DNA from: JAGOGN01 sp036652735
GTDB lineage: Bacteria > Bacillota > Clostridia > Lachnospirales > Lachnospiraceae
Reading direction: 5' to 3'
NCBI GenBank assembly: GCA_036652735.1
Contig: JAVVVI010000006.1
Location: 5,321-69,320, forward strand
DNA: 64,000 nucleotides
The stretch's first letter is position 1, and each line of letters begins with the position of its first letter. The notes under the pieces were generated by a model. That model saw nothing but the letters and a program-made list of their open reading frames with translations, had not been told where the DNA came from and made no database searches. This document shows positions 32,924 to 42,140 of this stretch, in pieces. A program made the position numbers and the translations under genes.

Positions 32924-34390
32924 CTAATGAAAATAAGCATCAAACACTTTCTTTGCAATTGGAACGGCATATTTACTTCCATTTCCCTCTTTTTCGACTA
33001 TCACAGCAATTGCAATCTTCTTACCCTTATGATTTTTCGCATAACCTACAAACCAGGAATGTGTATCATCTGTGGAATCACTTACCTGGGCGGAACCTGT
33101 TTTTCCACCTGCGGTATAGCGACTGCTTTGCAATGCTGTTGCGGTTCCACTCTTAACCGTTTCTTTCATATAACGCTGTAAAATTTCGGCTTGTTGTTGA
33201 GAAAGCAGTGTATCATATTCTTCCGGTTTGTATTGCTTCACAATAATTCCGGTATTATTTTCCGTGTGATCAATTGCGTAGGGACGCATTAAACTTCCAT
33301 TATTTGCAATTGCAGCAGCAATTAAAGCCATATGAAGTGGTGATACGGTGGTTTTTTCCTGACCAATAGAGGCTTGCATAATGGCAGCCTTGGAAGAATT
33401 TTTGTCAATTACAAAACTGCTTTTCGTATAAGGAAAGTCAATGGGAAGGGTACTATTAAATAACATGGAATCACAAAATTTTCTAAATTTTTGAGGGTTC
33501 AGGGAGAGACCCATATTTACAAAGGCACAATTGCAAGACTCGGCAAAGGCTTCTCTTAAATTCACTGTTCCATGGACTTCTCCACCATAGCAATGAACCG
33601 TCTGCCCACCCGTTGTGGTACTTCCATCACACTGATATTGAAACTGTCTGTAATCCGGATGTTCCTTTAAATAGGCAAGTGTCGTAAGAATCTTGAACGT
33701 AGAACCCGGTGTATAACTTCCCTGTGTTGCACGATTTAATAATACCGATGTTTGATCTTGATTTTTAAGAATGCTGTCCCAATCTTTTTTAATCGTATTT
33801 GGATTAAAATCCGGCTTTGATACCATGGACAGAATCTTACCGGTTTCCGGATCTATGGCAAAAACCGCTCCATTATAAGGACCTAATGCATCATAGGCGG
33901 CTTTTTGCACATCAAAATCCAATGTAGTGACAACGGAATCACCCTGATTTTTTTTATTCTCCAATTCATTGACCAGCCGTTCCAAAACAAAGGAATTGGA
34001 ACGTAATAAATTAAAGTTTGCCGTGGATTCAATGCCTGCTTTTCCATTGTCCTCATATCCGATTACATGGGCGAACATATTGGAATATGGGTACTCGCGT
34101 GTTTCATTTCCCGCTTTGTCCACTGTGGTTTTTGCCAAAACCTTTCCGTCCTGGGATAAAATTGGACCTCGAATGGTTGTTTTTGCAAAGGTCTGTTGAC
34201 GTTTATTATAGGAATTATTAATCACATCTTCACTTTTAAACACTTGAAAATAGGTGAAATATCCCATTAATGCCACAAAAATACCAAGAAAAAGATAGGC
34301 AATAAAAGCAAATTCTCTATTTCTAGTAGAGTTCTTCCTCTTCTTTGAACTTCGAGAGTTTTCTGTTTTTGCGTTTGTTTTGGTTCTCAT
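32924..34390 (-). CDS. Penicillin-binding protein, PBP2/FtsI-type transpeptidase
   Basis: Cell-wall transpeptidase, 488 residues. Short basic cytoplasmic tail, one TM (FAFIAYLFLGIFVALMGYF, about 27-45), a dimerisation region, then the transpeptidase domain with SxxK in TPGSTFKI, SxN in AESCNCAFVN and KTG in GGKTGSAQ. Resembles PbpA/SpoVD-type enzymes. ATG at 34390 has AGGAGG, and the gene starts 68 nt inside the FtsW/RodA gene, so the transglycosylase-transpeptidase pair is translationally coupled. Confidence 0.93.
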   Translation of the reverse strand: MRTKTNAKTENSRSSKKRKNSTRNREFAFIAYLFLGIFVALMGYFTYFQVFKSEDVINNSYNKRQQTFAKTTIRGPILSQDGKVLAKTTVDKAGNETREYPYSNMFAHVIGYEDNGKAGIESTANFNLLRSNSFVLERLVNELENKKNQGDSVVTTLDFDVQKAAYDALGPYNGAVFAIDPETGKILSMVSKPDFNPNTIKKDWDSILKNQDQTSVLLNRATQGSYTPGSTFKILTTLAYLKEHPDYRQFQYQCDGSTTTGGQTVHCYGGEVHGTVNLREAFAESCNCAFVNMGLSLNPQKFRKFCDSMLFNSTLPIDFPYTKSSFVIDKNSSKAAIMQASIGQEKTTVSPLHMALIAAAIANNGSLMRPYAIDHTENNTGIIVKQYKPEEYDTLLSQQQAEILQRYMKETVKSGTATALQSSRYTAGGKTGSAQVSDSTDDTHSWFVGYAKNHKGKKIAIAVIVEKEGNGSKYAVPIAKKVFDAYFH

Positions 34391-35699
34391 TCTTATCCTC
34401 CTCTTCTTCTCTTAGAATATACAACCCCTGTATAATGGAAAAAATCATTAAAGTGCTTAATAAAGAACTTCCCCCATAGCTTACTAAGGGCAGAGTAACC
34501 CCTGTGGATGGAATAAATTTAATGACACCGCCAATGGTAAGAAATACCTGGAACCCATAAGTGATTCCAAGCCCCAATGCCAATAATTTATAAAACTGAT
34601 TCCGAATTTGCATTGCAATATTTAAAAACATTAAAAAGCAGCAGGCACAAACCAGAATCAAACAAATTGCAAAAATTCCACCCATTTCTTCCGAAATAGC
34701 CGAGAACATAAAATCCTGTTCCACAACCGGAATTGTATCGGGCATTCCTTGAAATAATCCAAGGCCAAACCATCCTCCGGTTCCAATTGCAAATAATGAC
34801 TGGGAAATCTGAAATCCGGCGCCATCAATCACTGCAAGTGGATCTTTCCAGGCAGCAACTCGTACCCGAACATGATTAAATAAATAATATGCCCCTACCG
34901 ATGCCACACTTCCACCCAGAAGTCCTGCTCCAAAATAGAACAATTTTCTGGTTGCAACATAAACCATAACCAAATACACTACAAAAAGAATTAATGCACC
35001 ACCTAGATCTCTTGACAAGACTAATATAAGTACATGAATTGCTGCAATAATTGTGGTAAGCAAAACCTGGGAAAATCCTGTTTTTTCATGAAGCATACAG
35101 GCCAGAAAAAATACAAAGGATATTTTAACAAATTCAGAGGGCTGAATACTAAATCCCCCAAAGGAAATGGATAATTTGGCACCATAACTCACTGCTCCAA
35201 GAATGGCTACAAGAGCCAGAGAACCAATGCCTGCCGCAGCATAGAACCAGGTCAATTTTTTCAAAAATGTCAAGCGATGAATAATCATTGGAATTAAGGT
35301 TGTAACAATCACTGCAATAATAAATATTTCAAACTGCCGCACCGCTTTTTCAAAGGAAAGTCTTGTTAGCATAATAAATCCAATGATTAAAAGCATACAC
35401 ATATTATTTACAACAAGCTGAGATGCTTTTTTGTAAAAATGACGGTAAACAAATAGAATAATACTAATTGCAATCACTTGAATACAATAAAACACAAGAT
35501 ACGGAATCTCTTTTGTAACCAGAAAAATTACAGCAAAGGAGTTCAAATGAATCAGATACATAAAAAAAATCTGTCGTTTAAAAATTCTTTCCTGTATCAT
35601 GGAATCTTTCCTTTTAAAAACAGAAAAACATTCATATGTGTATACTGCAAAAAGAATCATTGTCATAATTTTTGAAATCTGTATAATCAGGTTCTCCAT
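34323..35699 (-). CDS. FtsW/RodA/SpoVE family peptidoglycan glycosyltransferase
   Basis: SEDS-family polymerase of glycan strands. 458 residues with about ten or more TM helices. Recognised by LGAVSYGAKLSISFGGFSIQPSEF, DLGGALILFVVYLVMVY, FIPSTGVTLPLVSYGGSSLL and a charged C-terminal tail (residues about 430-458, coded in the overlap with the PBP gene). The conserved catalytic-loop region is intact. Paired with the PBP, it could serve elongation, division or spore cortex; the sequence does not decide. Confidence 0.93.
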   Translation of the reverse strand: MENLIIQISKIMTMILFAVYTYECFSVFKRKDSMIQERIFKRQIFFMYLIHLNSFAVIFLVTKEIPYLVFYCIQVIAISIILFVYRHFYKKASQLVVNNMCMLLIIGFIMLTRLSFEKAVRQFEIFIIAVIVTTLIPMIIHRLTFLKKLTWFYAAAGIGSLALVAILGAVSYGAKLSISFGGFSIQPSEFVKISFVFFLACMLHEKTGFSQVLLTTIIAAIHVLILVLSRDLGGALILFVVYLVMVYVATRKLFYFGAGLLGGSVASVGAYYLFNHVRVRVAAWKDPLAVIDGAGFQISQSLFAIGTGGWFGLGLFQGMPDTIPVVEQDFMFSAISEEMGGIFAICLILVCACCFLMFLNIAMQIRNQFYKLLALGLGITYGFQVFLTIGGVIKFIPSTGVTLPLVSYGGSSLLSTLMIFSIIQGLYILREEEEDKNENQNKRKNRKLSKFKEEEELY

Positions 35700-35706
35700 A
35701 TTTCAC

Positions 35707-37905
35707 CTATTCTACACCCCTCTTAAAATGCCCATTGGTATGGTTCAGAATTCCTGCATCCTTCAACGGTGTTTCTTTCCTTAGATATCCGGCTTCATAG
35801 CAATCTAGAACTGCCCTTGCCTCTGTTTGAGATTCCATTGTAAAATGAATCCGATAGTTCCTTATATTTAACTCTTCTATTTCTTTTGCTAAGTGCAGCA
35901 AGGACATTGGCTGAGAATTATACAGTATGGAATAACAATAGTCACAATAATTTTTAACCGGGAATTCATATTGAAATCGATCTTTTAAAAACAAGGTCTC
36001 TTGTGTTTGATCACAGCTTCCGGTATTTTTGTGAACACATTGGGCGCTAATCATAAGTGGAAGATATCCATAAATCATAAGCTCACGATTTGACCCACTG
36101 AGGTGCCCTAATTCCAGTTTGTTCAATTCAATGGGAATACTTACCTTGCAAGCCCCCAGCGCTTGTAATTGTGCTGCTGCGCGCTGTGAATAGGCATATA
36201 AGTTCAAGTCCGTTATAATTTGAAATTTATAATTGGATTCTTGTTCTTTTTTTCTGAGAAAACCAAGTGCATCATAGTTTCTTGCTACAAATCCAAAAAT
36301 AGGCAAGGCCTCTAGTTCATTCCATATTTTTTCAAAGAATGCAGCCGTATCCATGCGAAACACTGCCGGTAAAATTAAATATGCTTTTTTTCCATGTTTG
36401 CTGACTTTTAAGAGTGCCGCACTTAATTGAGCTAAAAAGGATTCTTTTTGAAAACAAACGGAATCAAAATAAATCTGCGTAACGAAGGTTCTTTTTAAAC
36501 AGTCCTCCAAACTGGCAAGGGTTTCCATGGAAACGGTAATCTGTTCGAAGGGAGATTCTATATATTGAATCTCGGGTGTTATTTTTTGAACTTCCGGTTC
36601 TTTATAGTCCTTCTGAAATTGCTGCAGACATTTTTTTTGAAACAGTTCCAATCCTTCACGCCTTAATTCATTGAGTTTACTAACCGGCAGAAATATATCC
36701 GAATCACAATGAATACTTAATTGTTTGAATTCATAATTCGTTGTTCCTGTTTTTTCCATTCTACTTTGAACTTCTTCCAAAGTAATCGGCCGTTTTGAAG
36801 CTGCCTGCACCAGCTCACCGGTTACAGACACTTCCATTGTTTCATTCCATAGTCTAAAATAAGCCGGTTGTCCAATCTTTAAAGTCACTTCGCCTTGAAT
36901 GGAGATCTTTAAGGGCTGCGTGGAAACCTCCTGCTGGTTTGTCTCCGTGATTCTATTATGACCGGCTGAATCAAAGGTAATCATATCTTTTCCATTCTGA
37001 CGAAAATAATAGCCCTCCGTAAAGCCACTTCGATTTCCGTAATTAAGCAATGTTCGATAATCTTCCGGATTCACATGGTACTGTTCTGCTCCATGTTCCA
37101 AATATAAGTCCAAATAGTTCCGATACATAGCCACAACACCTGCTGCATAGTTTGTCTGCTTCATTCGTCCTTCAATCTTAAGTGAAAAAATTCCACTTTC
37201 CAATAATTGTGGTAATAATTCAATTGTACACATATCTTTTGGACTAAGAATATTGGATTTTTTCATTCGAATACTGCCGGAAGAATCCAGGGTCTCATAG
37301 GGAAGGCGACAGGGCTGTGCGCATCTCCCACGATTGCCGCTACGGCCACCAAGCATACTGCTCATTAGACATTGACCGGAATAACAGTAACAAAGTGCGC
37401 CATGAATAAAACTTTCAATCTCAATGGGAACTTCCTCGTGAATCTTGCGAATTTCCCCAAGTGAAAGTTCTCTTGCCGTTACAATTCTGGAAGCACCAAG
37501 TTCATGCATCAGTCTTGCGCCTTCCGTATTGCATATGGACATCTGTGTGCTGATGTGAATTGCAAGCTTTGGAAAGTAACTGTGAATAAATGAAAATACT
37601 CCCAGATCCTGTACAATTACAGCATCTAATCCATTGACATAAAAGGGGGTTAAATATGGAAGTAAGCCCTGTTCCAATTCATTTTCTTTTAAAAGTGTAT
37701 TTACAGTAAGAAAAACTTTTTTTCCCCTTAAATGTGCATAATCCAATGCCAGTAACATTTCTTCCTGTGTAAAATTATTGGCATAGGCTCTGGCACCAAA
37801 TTTGGTTCCTCCCAGATATACCGCATCTGCACCTGCGTTAATGACCGCATAAAAGGTCTCTAAACTTCCGGCCGGTGCAAGTAACTCACATTCATCTCTA
37901 TTCAT
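35707..37905 (-). CDS. U32 family peptidase, collagenase-like/RlhA-type
   Basis: 732 residues. N-terminal U32 barrel (MNRDECELLAPAGSLETFYAVINAGADAVYLGG) and Fe-S-type cysteines in ALCYCYSGQCLMSS and RGRCAQPCRLPYE; the C-terminal half resembles DUF3656. E. coli RlhA, a relative, hydroxylates C2501 of 23S rRNA, so an RNA-modification role is as plausible as a peptidase. It lies downstream of zapA and its terminator, and 7 nt ahead of the FtsW/RodA gene. Confidence 0.9.
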   Translation of the reverse strand: MNRDECELLAPAGSLETFYAVINAGADAVYLGGTKFGARAYANNFTQEEMLLALDYAHLRGKKVFLTVNTLLKENELEQGLLPYLTPFYVNGLDAVIVQDLGVFSFIHSYFPKLAIHISTQMSICNTEGARLMHELGASRIVTARELSLGEIRKIHEEVPIEIESFIHGALCYCYSGQCLMSSMLGGRSGNRGRCAQPCRLPYETLDSSGSIRMKKSNILSPKDMCTIELLPQLLESGIFSLKIEGRMKQTNYAAGVVAMYRNYLDLYLEHGAEQYHVNPEDYRTLLNYGNRSGFTEGYYFRQNGKDMITFDSAGHNRITETNQQEVSTQPLKISIQGEVTLKIGQPAYFRLWNETMEVSVTGELVQAASKRPITLEEVQSRMEKTGTTNYEFKQLSIHCDSDIFLPVSKLNELRREGLELFQKKCLQQFQKDYKEPEVQKITPEIQYIESPFEQITVSMETLASLEDCLKRTFVTQIYFDSVCFQKESFLAQLSAALLKVSKHGKKAYLILPAVFRMDTAAFFEKIWNELEALPIFGFVARNYDALGFLRKKEQESNYKFQIITDLNLYAYSQRAAAQLQALGACKVSIPIELNKLELGHLSGSNRELMIYGYLPLMISAQCVHKNTGSCDQTQETLFLKDRFQYEFPVKNYCDYCYSILYNSQPMSLLHLAKEIEELNIRNYRIHFTMESQTEARAVLDCYEAGYLRKETPLKDAGILNHTNGHFKRGVE

Positions 37906-37922
37906 GTCTTCCTCTTTTTCTT

Positions 37923-37961
37923 AAAAAACAATAGAAAGTCCAAGAATGAACTTCCTATTGT
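37923..37961 (-). terminator. Terminator after zapA
   Basis: ACAATAGGAAGT on the minus strand pairs with ACTTTCTATTGT (37928-37961, one mismatch), followed by TTTTTT. It ends the zapA transcript 5 nt past the stop. Confidence 0.8.
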
Positions 37962-37965
37962 CGAA

Positions 37966-38322
37966 TTAAATCTTTTTTTCGTATTCCAGTTCTTTCTTTG
38001 CGGCTTCTAACGTATCTAATTTAATTTGAAGTGAAATTAATTCATGCTTCAAATCATACACTTCACTCTCATTTGCTTCCATATCCTGCTCAAGTGTCTC
38101 TGCTCGTGCCTTCGCCTTAAAATAATCATCCGCAATATTAAGCTCAAGTAAAGTGGACTTCATGTCAGCTGGCAGATGTCTAGACTCTTCAATGGCGTCC
38201 AGTTCACTAATCTTACTATTCATATAAGAAGCTACTTTGTGTAAATATTCCTCACTTTCGTAACCGCTTAACGTATAAATCTTTCCTCCGATTAACACCT
38301 CGGCACTGGTTTTTACTGACAT
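37966..38322 (-). CDS. zapA: Cell division protein ZapA
   Basis: 118 residues. Binds and bundles FtsZ at the septum. N-terminal head with AEVLIGGKIYTLSGYESEEYLHKVASYMN, then a long coiled coil (about 75-118: LEQDMEANESEVYDLKHELI). Length and layout fit Firmicute ZapA. It has its own promoter and terminator. Confidence 0.9.
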   Translation of the reverse strand: MSVKTSAEVLIGGKIYTLSGYESEEYLHKVASYMNSKISELDAIEESRHLPADMKSTLLELNIADDYFKAKARAETLEQDMEANESEVYDLKHELISLQIKLDTLEAAKKELEYEKKI

Positions 38323-38351
38323 TTATTCACATCCTTTGCAAAAATAATGAA

Positions 38352-38396
38352 GTACAATATACTGTACATTATAAGATAAATACCTAATTATTACAA
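38352..38396 (-). promoter_or_regulatory. zapA promoter with a dyad at the start site
   Basis: Minus strand TTGTAA (38391-38396), 17-bp spacer, TATAAT (38368-38373). Directly downstream, GTACA and TGTAC form an inverted repeat (38352-38367) at the predicted transcription start, a possible operator or 5' hairpin. Confidence 0.75.
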
Positions 38397-38419
38397 CTAT
38401 TATTTCTATCGAGTCTGTT

Positions 38420-39406
38420 TCATAATCCAAAATGTTGATAGGCAAGTTCTGTAACGATTCTGCCACGGGGGGTACGATTAATAAAACCACTTTTTACCAG
38501 ATACGGTTCATACACGTCTTCTATGGTTCCCGGATCTTCTCCGATTGCTGCTGCAAGGGTCTCAATGCCCAGTGGTCCTCCTGAAAACTTCTCTATCATT
38601 GTTAATAAAATCGTTCGGTCATTTTTATCCAGTCCCAATTTATCCACTTCCAATAAATCAAGGGCAAAGCAGGCAACTTCCTTTGTGATTTTTCCATCAT
38701 ACTTCACCTGTGCAAAATCTCTTACTCGGCGCAACAGTCGATTGGCAAGACGTGGTGTTCCTCTGGAACGTCTTGCTAATTCAAAGGCACCCTGGTCATC
38801 AATTTCAACATTCAGTTTTTTTGCGGAAGCAAGAATAATTGTTTTTAACTCATTTACCTCATAGAATTCCAAATGATTAATGACTCCAAACCGGTCTCTT
38901 AAGGGTGCGGAAAGTAATCCTGCCCGTGTGGTTGCCCCGACTAAAGTAAATTTAGGTAAATCCAAGCGAATGGATCGGGCGGTTGCACCTTTTCCAATCA
39001 TAATATCAATGGCATAATCTTCCATTGCCGGATACAGTACTTCCTCCACCTGGCGATTTAAACGATGAATTTCATCTACAAAAAGTAGATCACCCTCTGA
39101 CAAATTATTTAATATTGCAGCCATCTCACCGGGTTTTGCAATTGCCGGACCGGAAGTAATCTTAACATGAACATTCATTTCATTTGCAATGATACCTGCA
39201 AGGGTTGTTTTACCTAGTCCCGGCGGTCCATAGAACAAGACATGGTCTAATACCTCATTACGATTTTTAGCCGCTTCAATATATACTTTCAAGTTATTTT
39301 TAACCTTTTCCTGGCCAATATATTCATCTAACGTCTGTGGGCGTAAGTTCGATTCAATTTTTATATCCTCATCCTGTACCTGTGTGGCAATAATTCTTTT
39401 TTCCAT
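38420..39406 (-). CDS. ruvB: Holliday junction branch migration ATPase RuvB
   Basis: AAA+ motor that drives branch migration with RuvA. About 328 residues from ATG at 39406 (GAGG site); GTG 39418 is an alternative. ESNLRPQTLDEYIGQEKVK, Walker A FYGPPGLGKTTLAG, Walker B LLFVDEIHRLNR, sensor GATTRAGLLSAPLRDRFG and a C-terminal winged helix (PRGRIVTELAYQHFG). Confidence 0.97.
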   Translation of the reverse strand: MEKRIIATQVQDEDIKIESNLRPQTLDEYIGQEKVKNNLKVYIEAAKNRNEVLDHVLFYGPPGLGKTTLAGIIANEMNVHVKITSGPAIAKPGEMAAILNNLSEGDLLFVDEIHRLNRQVEEVLYPAMEDYAIDIMIGKGATARSIRLDLPKFTLVGATTRAGLLSAPLRDRFGVINHLEFYEVNELKTIILASAKKLNVEIDDQGAFELARRSRGTPRLANRLLRRVRDFAQVKYDGKITKEVACFALDLLEVDKLGLDKNDRTILLTMIEKFSGGPLGIETLAAAIGEDPGTIEDVYEPYLVKSGFINRTPRGRIVTELAYQHFGL

Positions 39407-39418
39407 GATGTTCCTCAC

Positions 39419-40027
39419 TTATATCAATGCCAGTTGTTTTAGTGCTGATTTTAATACCGTTTCCACATCCATTGTCTCCGTAATGTCAATGGACTGTACC
39501 ACCTTTGCAGCTTCAAAGGAACTGTATCCCAATGCAACAAGTGCAGATACGGCTTCATTTTTTATTGGAATAATGGTGCTGTCTTCCGCTTGTCCATGGG
39601 ATTTTTTCAGTTCAAAAGCTTCTTCTAAGCTTAACTTATCCCTTAACTCCAGAATTAGGCGCTGGGCTGTTTTCGCACCGACACCCGGTGCTTTGGTAAT
39701 TGCTTTTGCATCATCACTTAACACCGCAAATCGAAGGTCATCCGGACTTAACACCGATAAAATGGCCAGTGCTCCTTTGGGACCAATTCCACTTACGCCA
39801 ATTAAAAGCTGAAATATTTTTCGATCCTCCTGTGTTAGAAAGCCATAGAGCAAAAAGGCATCCTCACGCACATAAAGGTAGGTATATAGTTTGACGGTTT
39901 CTCCAATTGGCGGCAGATAGTCCATAATTTTTCCAGGCACACGAATTCCATATCCAATATCATGACATTCTACTTCAATTGTATCCTGTGATTTTGACAC
40001 CAATTCTCCTTTAATATAAGAATACAT
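39419..40027 (-). CDS. ruvA: Holliday junction DNA helicase RuvA
   Basis: Tetrameric Holliday-junction binder, 202 residues. OB-fold (MYSYIKGELVSKSQDTIEVE), helix-hairpin-helix pair (LLIGVSGIGPKGALAIL and APGVGAKTAQRLILELRDKL), and a C-terminal domain III (VSALVALGYSSFEAAKVV). Upstream of ruvB, gap 12 nt. Confidence 0.97.
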   Translation of the reverse strand: MYSYIKGELVSKSQDTIEVECHDIGYGIRVPGKIMDYLPPIGETVKLYTYLYVREDAFLLYGFLTQEDRKIFQLLIGVSGIGPKGALAILSVLSPDDLRFAVLSDDAKAITKAPGVGAKTAQRLILELRDKLSLEEAFELKKSHGQAEDSTIIPIKNEAVSALVALGYSSFEAAKVVQSIDITETMDVETVLKSALKQLALI

Positions 40028-40035
40028 ACTTCCTC

Positions 40036-41427
40036 CTAGCTGATGTGCTCACCCAGATAATAAAATCCCTTGCATGTGACTAAACGCACCGTTATAATTG
40101 TTCCAATTAAGGTCTCATCTCCCGGGAAATGCACCACACTGTTATTTGCCAGCCTGCCTGTCAACAGGTGATCATCCTGTTCATTTTTACTCTCCACTAA
40201 TACCGGAAGTTCTTTTCCGGTAAGCAGCTCAGCTTTTTTTGCAGTACATTCATGTACTTTAATTAGTAAACGATCAAATCGGTCTTTTACTACCTCCGGT
40301 TCCACCTGATTCTCCATTACCGCAGCCGGTGTTCCGGTACGCCTGGAATATACAAAGGTAAAGGCACTGTCAAATCCAACTCGTTCAACAACATCCATTG
40401 TTTCCAAAAAATCTTCTTCTGTTTCCCCTGGGAATCCGATTATAATATCCGTGGTAATTGCAATATCGGGAATGGAACTACGAATCCGCTCTACTAATTT
40501 AAGATAATCGTCTTTGGAATAGCGACGGTTCATTTTCTCTAAAATCTCTGTACTGCCGGATTGGATGGGTAAATGAATATGATGGCAGATTTTTTTGGAT
40601 TGTGCAATCACATCAATTAATTCTTGTGATAAATCTTTTGGATGTGAGGTCATAAATCGTATTCTTATAATTCCATCAATTTCTTCTACCTGTCGAAGCA
40701 ATTGTGCAAAATTAATTGTGGTATCCAATTCTTTTCCATAAGAATTCACATTTTGCCCCAGAAGCATAATCTCAATTACCCCTTCTGAAGCCAGGTGCCG
40801 TATTTCCGCTAGGATATCTTCCGGTTTTCTACTTTTTTCCCTGCCCCGGACATAGGGAACAATACAATAACTACAAAAATTATTGCAGCCGTACATAATA
40901 TTGACCCCTGATTTATAGGCATATTTCCTTACAATTGGAAGTTCTTCCTGGATTTCATTACTTTCTTTCCAAATATCCACCACCATTTTTTTCTGGTTCA
41001 GTGTTAAAAGCAGTAATTTAGGAAATTCAAAAATATTATGTGTTCCAAAGATAAGGTTCACAAATGGATAACTTCGCTTTATTTTATCAAGAACCTGTTC
41101 TTCCTGCATCATACAGCCGCAAAGTGCAATTATCATATTTGGATTTTTTCTCTTATATCCATTTAAATATCCAAGACGTCCATAGACCTTATTATTTGCA
41201 TTTTCACGAACGGTACAGGTATTATAAATGACAAAATCTGCCAATTCCGATTCTATGAGCTGATACCCCACTTCTTCCAGTACACCGGTGAGTTTTTCGG
41301 AATCTCTGGCATTCATTTGGCAGCCAAAGGTATTGACACAGCAGGTAAGTGGTGCTCCTTTTTCTTTTGCTTTTTGTTCAACAATTTTTTTTGCTTCTTC
41401 AATATAAAATCTCTGTGACTCCTCCAT
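40036..41427 (-). CDS. miaB: tRNA-2-methylthio-N6-dimethylallyladenosine synthase MiaB
   Basis: Radical-SAM enzyme that adds the methylthio group to i6A37 of tRNA. 463 residues. N-terminal cluster (VNTFGCQMNARDSEKL, NTCTVRENANNKVYG, CGCMMQEE), radical-SAM cysteines 181, 185, 188 (CNNFCSYC) with IVPYVRGREKSR, and a C-terminal TRAM domain. No mutS follows, though it often does in other Firmicutes. Confidence 0.96.
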   Translation of the reverse strand: MEESQRFYIEEAKKIVEQKAKEKGAPLTCCVNTFGCQMNARDSEKLTGVLEEVGYQLIESELADFVIYNTCTVRENANNKVYGRLGYLNGYKRKNPNMIIALCGCMMQEEQVLDKIKRSYPFVNLIFGTHNIFEFPKLLLLTLNQKKMVVDIWKESNEIQEELPIVRKYAYKSGVNIMYGCNNFCSYCIVPYVRGREKSRKPEDILAEIRHLASEGVIEIMLLGQNVNSYGKELDTTINFAQLLRQVEEIDGIIRIRFMTSHPKDLSQELIDVIAQSKKICHHIHLPIQSGSTEILEKMNRRYSKDDYLKLVERIRSSIPDIAITTDIIIGFPGETEEDFLETMDVVERVGFDSAFTFVYSRRTGTPAAVMENQVEPEVVKDRFDRLLIKVHECTAKKAELLTGKELPVLVESKNEQDDHLLTGRLANNSVVHFPGDETLIGTIITVRLVTCKGFYYLGEHIS

Positions 41428-41439
41428 GTTGATTTCTCC

Positions 41440-41661
41440 CTAATTTAACTTTTTACTTTTTTTCTTTTCACTTAAATGTTCGACTGTTCCATCCGGATTT
41501 TGAAGATCAATCTGATTCAACTGTCCTCTGAGATTATTACGTATTTCAGCAATATATTCTTTACGAAGTAAGTCCTGTTCTTTTTGTTCATTCTGAGTAA
41601 GTCCTTCACATTTTCCTTTATGATAAAGCGCATTGATTCTGGCAATTTTTTCCTCATTCAT
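41440..41661 (-). CDS. DUF896 family protein (YnzC-like)
   Basis: 73 residues, function unknown. IARINALYHKGKCEGLTQNEQKEQDLLRKEYIAEIRNNLRGQL is the family pattern (helix hairpin), then a lysine-rich tail (KKKSKK). Family members are small cytosolic proteins found next to lexA in bacilli; no lexA here. It lies between a response regulator and miaB. Confidence 0.88.
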   Translation of the reverse strand: MNEEKIARINALYHKGKCEGLTQNEQKEQDLLRKEYIAEIRNNLRGQLNQIDLQNPDGTVEHLSEKKKSKKLN

Positions 41662-41664
41662 CTT

Positions 41665-42036
41665 CTATATTTCCTTTTTTTCAAATATACTTTTTATTTT
41701 TTTATTGATATCCTGTGTTTTAAATGGTTTCACAATATAACCGGCAGCCCCTTGCTCCATGCAAGCCTGAATGATGTCCGTATCTTCACTTGCTGAAAGA
41801 AAAATAATGGGTGCTTCTTTTCCATTGTCTGTTTTACGAATTTCTTTGTATGCAGCGATTCCGTCCATCTCCGGCATCATAACATCCAGTAAGATTAAAT
41901 CCGGCTTATGTTTTTCCAAAAATTGTAACGCAACCCGTCCTGATAAAGTTGGAATTACTTTGTATTCATCCTGAAGCATATCCTTTATTACCCGTAAATT
42001 AATAGAGTTATCATCCACAGCCAGAATTTGTTTCAT
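41665..42036 (-). CDS. Single-domain response regulator (CheY-like)
   Basis: 123 residues, receiver domain only. Acidic pocket (VDDN near 7-10), phosphoacceptor Asp in LILLDVMMPEMDG (about 53), Ser/Thr of the switch (FLSAS) and Lys in YIVKPF. No output domain. No histidine kinase is nearby, so partner and target are unknown. Promoter at 42066-42094. Confidence 0.9.
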   Translation of the reverse strand: MKQILAVDDNSINLRVIKDMLQDEYKVIPTLSGRVALQFLEKHKPDLILLDVMMPEMDGIAAYKEIRKTDNGKEAPIIFLSASEDTDIIQACMEQGAAGYIVKPFKTQDINKKIKSIFEKKEI

Positions 42037-42065
42037 CTATAGTCTTCCTTTCCACAACATAGCCT

Positions 42066-42094
42066 ATTATAAAGCAAACGAGAGAAAAACTCAA
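42066..42094 (-). promoter_or_regulatory. Promoter of the response regulator-ynzC-miaB-ruvAB run
   Basis: Minus strand TTGAGT (42089-42094), 17-bp spacer, TATAAT (42066-42071). The -35 box falls in the loop of the rnf terminator hairpin (42078-42112), so the two signals overlap. Confidence 0.7.
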
Positions 42095-42112
42095 CCGTAG
42101 CTTTTCTCTCGT
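42078..42112 (-). terminator. Terminator hairpin of the rnf operon
   Basis: ACGAGAGAAAA on the minus strand (42102-42112) pairs with TTTTCTCTCGT (42078-42088) with a 13-nt loop, about 28 nt past the rnfB stop. The following tract (TTTGCTTTAT) is a weak U-run, so read-through is possible. Confidence 0.65.
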
Positions 42113-42140
42113 GTCACTCTGAACTAATTTTTATTTCCAG

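Noticed and set aside
38420..40027. Missing ruvC beside ruvAB
   Set aside because: Firmicutes use RecU, encoded at 7.5-8.0 kb in this window, so the absence is expected.
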